Below are positions 34,743-36,930 of a stretch of 36,930 nt of DNA, piece after piece. Position numbers and translations under genes: made by a program. Source of the stretch: Nostocoides jenkinsii Ben 74 (lineage in GTDB: Bacteria > Actinomycetota > Actinomycetes > Actinomycetales > Dermatophilaceae). The stretch lies in the NCBI RefSeq assembly GCF_001046875.1, contig NZ_HF571038.1:892405-929334 (forward strand), in the 5' to 3' direction. The notes under the pieces are model-generated. The model did no database searches, was not told the DNA's origin, and saw only the letters and a list, made by a program, of their open reading frames with translations. Position 1 is the first letter of the stretch, and each line of letters opens with the position of its first letter.

Positions 34743-35440
34743 TCAGCGTGGCGACCAGGATAGTGGCGTCATCTCCTTCTCGGATGTGCCGGCCTTGACA
34801 AGCTTGGGATTGCTGCCGTCGACGTTCATGATCACCAGGTCCCGGACGAAATCCCCGTTGACATCGGCTGACAGAACGAATCTAGTCCCGCCCGGAGACC
34901 AAACCAAGCCATAGCCATAGCCATAGTCGACGTTGTGCCTGAACGAGATGATGCGCCCAGACGTCACGTTGACTTTCATTGGCCAGTCCCCGTCCTCGTA
35001 GTTGTATCCGGTCGACGAAATCCACGTGGCTGCGGGATTCCACTCAGCGTCGTATCCATAGGCGAGAACCGGACCCAGTTTGCCGGTCAGGCTCATGAGC
35101 CTGAGGGATGGGTAAGAATGGTCGTATATTTCCCACTCCGTGACCGCGAGCTGGTCACCCTTAGGGGACCAGTCTAGCCCACTAAATCGGACGTTATACC
35201 CATCAACGTAGCGAGGATTTCGACGAATTAGAGTTTGTTTGGCTCCTGGCGTCGCATCCATCAGGGCGATACCGCCGCGCTCCGTGTCGTTGATGTATCC
35301 GCGTTGGATGGCCAGTCTCTTGCCGTCGGGCGACCACGTGGCGCGGGACTCGTCCCGCTTGGGGGGGTGTTGGTGAGCCGTTTCAGCCCGGTTCCGTCCG
35401 ACTTCATCACCTACAGGTCACGACCGTCCCGCGGGCCACG
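34743..35440 (-). pseudogene. TolB-like beta-propeller remnant 1
   Basis: From 35440 downward the frame reads GPRDGRDL, then an in-frame TAG (35413-35415) where relatives have Trp or similar, then VMKSDGTGLKRLTNTPP. A run of seven C residues (35371-35377 on the plus-strand coordinate, as G) shifts the frame; with eight it would continue KRDESRATWSPDGKRLAIQRG. The remaining 170 codons to 34743 are open and hold WSPKGDQLAV, WNPAATWIS and LVWSPGGTRFVLSADVNGDFVRDLVIMNVDGSNPKL, all TolB/WD40-like blades. The 5' end and any signal peptide are missing. The product would have bound proteins or peptides at the envelope. Confidence 0.7.
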
Positions 35441-35522
35441 GTGAAACTAGCAGCCGATTGTCTAGCTTGGCGGGTTAGTGACGGCTCGAAGGATGGCGCC
35501 ATGCCCGGAGGCGGACAATTGA

Positions 35523-35591
35523 AATACCAATGAAGCCCAGCTCTCACAGGTCTCCGCTCTAGGCCGGCTCGCCGTGGAGCCCATTGGTATT
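35523..35591. repeat. Inverted repeat between the two propeller remnants
   Basis: AATACCAATG (35523-35532) and CATTGGTATT (35582-35591) are perfectly complementary, with 49 GC-rich bases between. It lies just after the stop of remnant 2. It could be an end of a small mobile element or a terminator; nothing further supports either. Confidence 0.5.
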
Positions 35592-35603
35592 CCAAATGTA
35601 CGG

Positions 35604-35790
35604 TCAGCGCGTCGACCAGGACCGGGGCGTGACCTTCACCGTCGCGGAGCCCGCTTTGAGGAGCTTCACATTGCTGCCGTCGGCGTTCATGATCGCGAGA
35701 TCCGGGTAGCCGTCGCCGTTGCGATCTGCGCGGATGACGAACTTGGTTCCGTCGGGGGACCACACCAACTCAGATGAGTTGGGAACCTTT
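35604..35790 (-). pseudogene. TolB-like beta-propeller remnant 2, cut by the IS30 element
   Basis: About 60 codons on the minus strand read LVWSPDGTKFVIRADRNGDGYPDLAIMNADGSNVKLLKAGS and end SWSTR before TGA at 35604. This is clearly homologous to the last 60 residues of remnant 1 (LVWSPGGTRFVL, DLVIMNVDGSNPKLVKAG, SWSPR), so the two were tandem paralogs. The frame is lost upstream where the IS30-family element begins. No start or upstream part remains in the window. Confidence 0.72.
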
Positions 35791-36930
35791 TCGTCAAAGT
35801 AGACAGGGCAGGGTCATAGCGTCCAAGCAACAGCCTCCACTGGATCGGGGCTGAAGGCTGGGAGGCTGGACCGGTGGCAGGCACGAGACGGCAGTTGACG
35901 ATCAAGGACCGGGCGGAGATTTCGGCTGGGTTGAAGGCGGGCTGGAGCCCGGCGCGGATCGCGCGTGACCTGGGCCGGGATCGGTCAGTGATCACCCGGG
36001 AGATTGCCCGGAACTCCACCAAGACGTGTGGGTATCGGGTGGTCAGCGCCGACGTGCGGGCCCAACGGCGCCGCGCCCGTCCGCAGCCGCGCAAGGTGGC
36101 CGCCGATCCGCTGCTGGGTCAGCGGGTGTTGGCCGATCTGCGGCAGTCTCGCACGCCCCGTCAGATCGCCGGCCGGTTGAAGTTGGAGGCCGAGGACGCC
36201 ACCGTGGAGGTCATGAAGGGTTCCCTACCGGCCGGTGGCCTGCTGGCTTCGCACGAGGCGATCTACCAGTTCATTTACGCCATGCCCCGCGCCGAGCTGG
36301 TCCGCCACGGGGTCTTCCTGCGCTCCAAGCGCACCCAGCGAAAGCCCCGCTCATCGAGCAGGCGCGGGGCCCCGATCGTGGGGATGCGTCCCATCACCGC
36401 CCGGGAGAACGAACACCCCGGCAGCGCCGAGCGGAGGGTACCCGGGCACTGGGAAGGCGACCTGATCATCGGCAAGAACGGCGCCAGCGCTGCAGCCACC
36501 ATGGTCGAGCGGATGTCCCGGTACACCGTGATCGTGGCCCTGCATCACGGCAAGTCCAGCGACGACCTGGCCGAGGTCCTGATCGAGCACGTCAACGCCC
36601 TACCCGAAATGATGCGCGCCTCGCTGACTTGGGATCAAGGCAGCGAGATGGCCCGCCACGCCGCGCTGACCGTCGCCACCGACCTGCCGGTGTACTTCGC
36701 CGATCCACACAGCCCCTGGCAGCGTCCCAGCAACGAGAACACCAACGGCCTGATCCGTGAGTACATCCCCAAGGGCGAGAACATCCCCGCCCATCAGCCC
36801 TACCTGAACTCCATCGCCGAAGAACTCAACGAACGCCCCCGAGCCGTCCTGGGCTACCTCACCCCCCGCGAATCCTTCGAACGACTCCTCCTCGGCCAAC
36901 CCCACGTTGCTACGACGCCTTGACACCGCC
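35785..36930 (+). mobile_element. IS30-family insertion sequence, right end at or beyond the window end
   Basis: The element interrupts the propeller remnant at about 35785. The left end has CGTCAAAG (about 35792-35799). The right end, read inward on the minus strand, starts GGCGGTGTCAAGGCG at 36930, with a similar GTCAA core, as expected for imperfect terminal repeats. The exact ends and the target duplication cannot be fixed because the window stops within or at the right repeat. Confidence 0.7.
35874..36923 (+). CDS. IS30-family transposase
   Basis: The 349-residue transposase starts with a helix-turn-helix (about residues 8-50: LTIKDRAEISAGLKAGWSPARIARDLGRDRSVITREI). It ends in a DDE integrase-like core: D196 in GHWEGDLIIG, D254 in TWDQGSEMA and E288 in SNENTNGLIREYIPKG. 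The 33-residue spacing between the last two is typical of IS30. The gene is full length with all three acids, so it is probably functional. The GTG at 35874 gives the conserved N-terminus; GGAGGCTGGACCG lies upstream. Confidence 0.95.
   Translation: MAGTRRQLTIKDRAEISAGLKAGWSPARIARDLGRDRSVITREIARNSTKTCGYRVVSADVRAQRRRARPQPRKVAADPLLGQRVLADLRQSRTPRQIAGRLKLEAEDATVEVMKGSLPAGGLLASHEAIYQFIYAMPRAELVRHGVFLRSKRTQRKPRSSSRRGAPIVGMRPITARENEHPGSAERRVPGHWEGDLIIGKNGASAAATMVERMSRYTVIVALHHGKSSDDLAEVLIEHVNALPEMMRASLTWDQGSEMARHAALTVATDLPVYFADPHSPWQRPSNENTNGLIREYIPKGENIPAHQPYLNSIAEELNERPRAVLGYLTPRESFERLLLGQPHVATTP

Noticed and set aside
35371-35377. Homopolymer as a phase-variable switch
   Set aside because: The gene also has an in-frame TAG and no 5' end, so switching the run length would not restore a product.

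Overview
The window is high-GC bacterial DNA from an actinomycete. The evidence is GTG and TTG starts, 4-base start/stop overlaps, DinB-like mycothiol-dependent-enzyme relatives, a translational T-box ahead of ileS, the order folC - DUF4233 gene - ndk, many start codons placed 6-7 bases after a -10 element (leaderless style), and a SigE-type ECF sigma factor. It looks like chromosome of a soil- or sludge-type actinobacterium. I cannot name the family from sequence alone.

Layout. 1-1163: end of a Mu/Tn7-like transposon carrying a TniB/MuB-type ATPase, inserted into a secreted sugar-dehydrogenase gene (1164-2084). 2183-4652: a small membrane protein, a GH13 glycosidase and a DinB-like protein. 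4711-7647: a kynurenine operon (kynA, kynU, formamidase) turning tryptophan into anthranilate, alanine and formate. 7698-8654: an HTH/PIN toxin-antitoxin pair. 8681-9506: a decayed secreted-protein gene. 9591-9663: tRNA-Ala(GGC). 10497-15608: a soluble NAD-dependent molybdenum formate dehydrogenase operon, fdsGBAD. It could oxidise the formate released by the formamidase; that link is inference. 15605-18463: an amidohydrolase, a broken acyltransferase and a thioesterase. 18577-19988: an ECF sigma factor and its membrane partner. 20093-21531: a small secreted protein and a broken membrane/PH-like gene. 21571-25583: lpd, cstA and a YbdD-like gene. 25550-27389: an MFS transporter divergent from a MarR regulator around a palindromic operator. 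27406-27483: a 38-bp-arm inverted repeat. 27534-29709: ndk, DUF4233, folC. 29766-31044: a monooxygenase-like small protein, a secreted beta-helix protein and a strong terminator. 31055-34664: ileS with its T-box leader. 34743-36930: two decayed TolB-like propeller remnants, the second cut by an IS30-family element that runs to the window end.

Themes. Both window edges are mobile elements sitting in broken genes. Three other genes are broken by several frameshifts each, while long housekeeping genes are intact, so these look like real pseudogenes rather than random sequencing error. I find no CRISPR, rRNA, prophage or clearly new defence system. The most unexplained signals are the overrepresented GCATAC/GTATGC hexamer, the four-copy inverted repeat after the MarR gene, and the repeated leaderless promoter layout.
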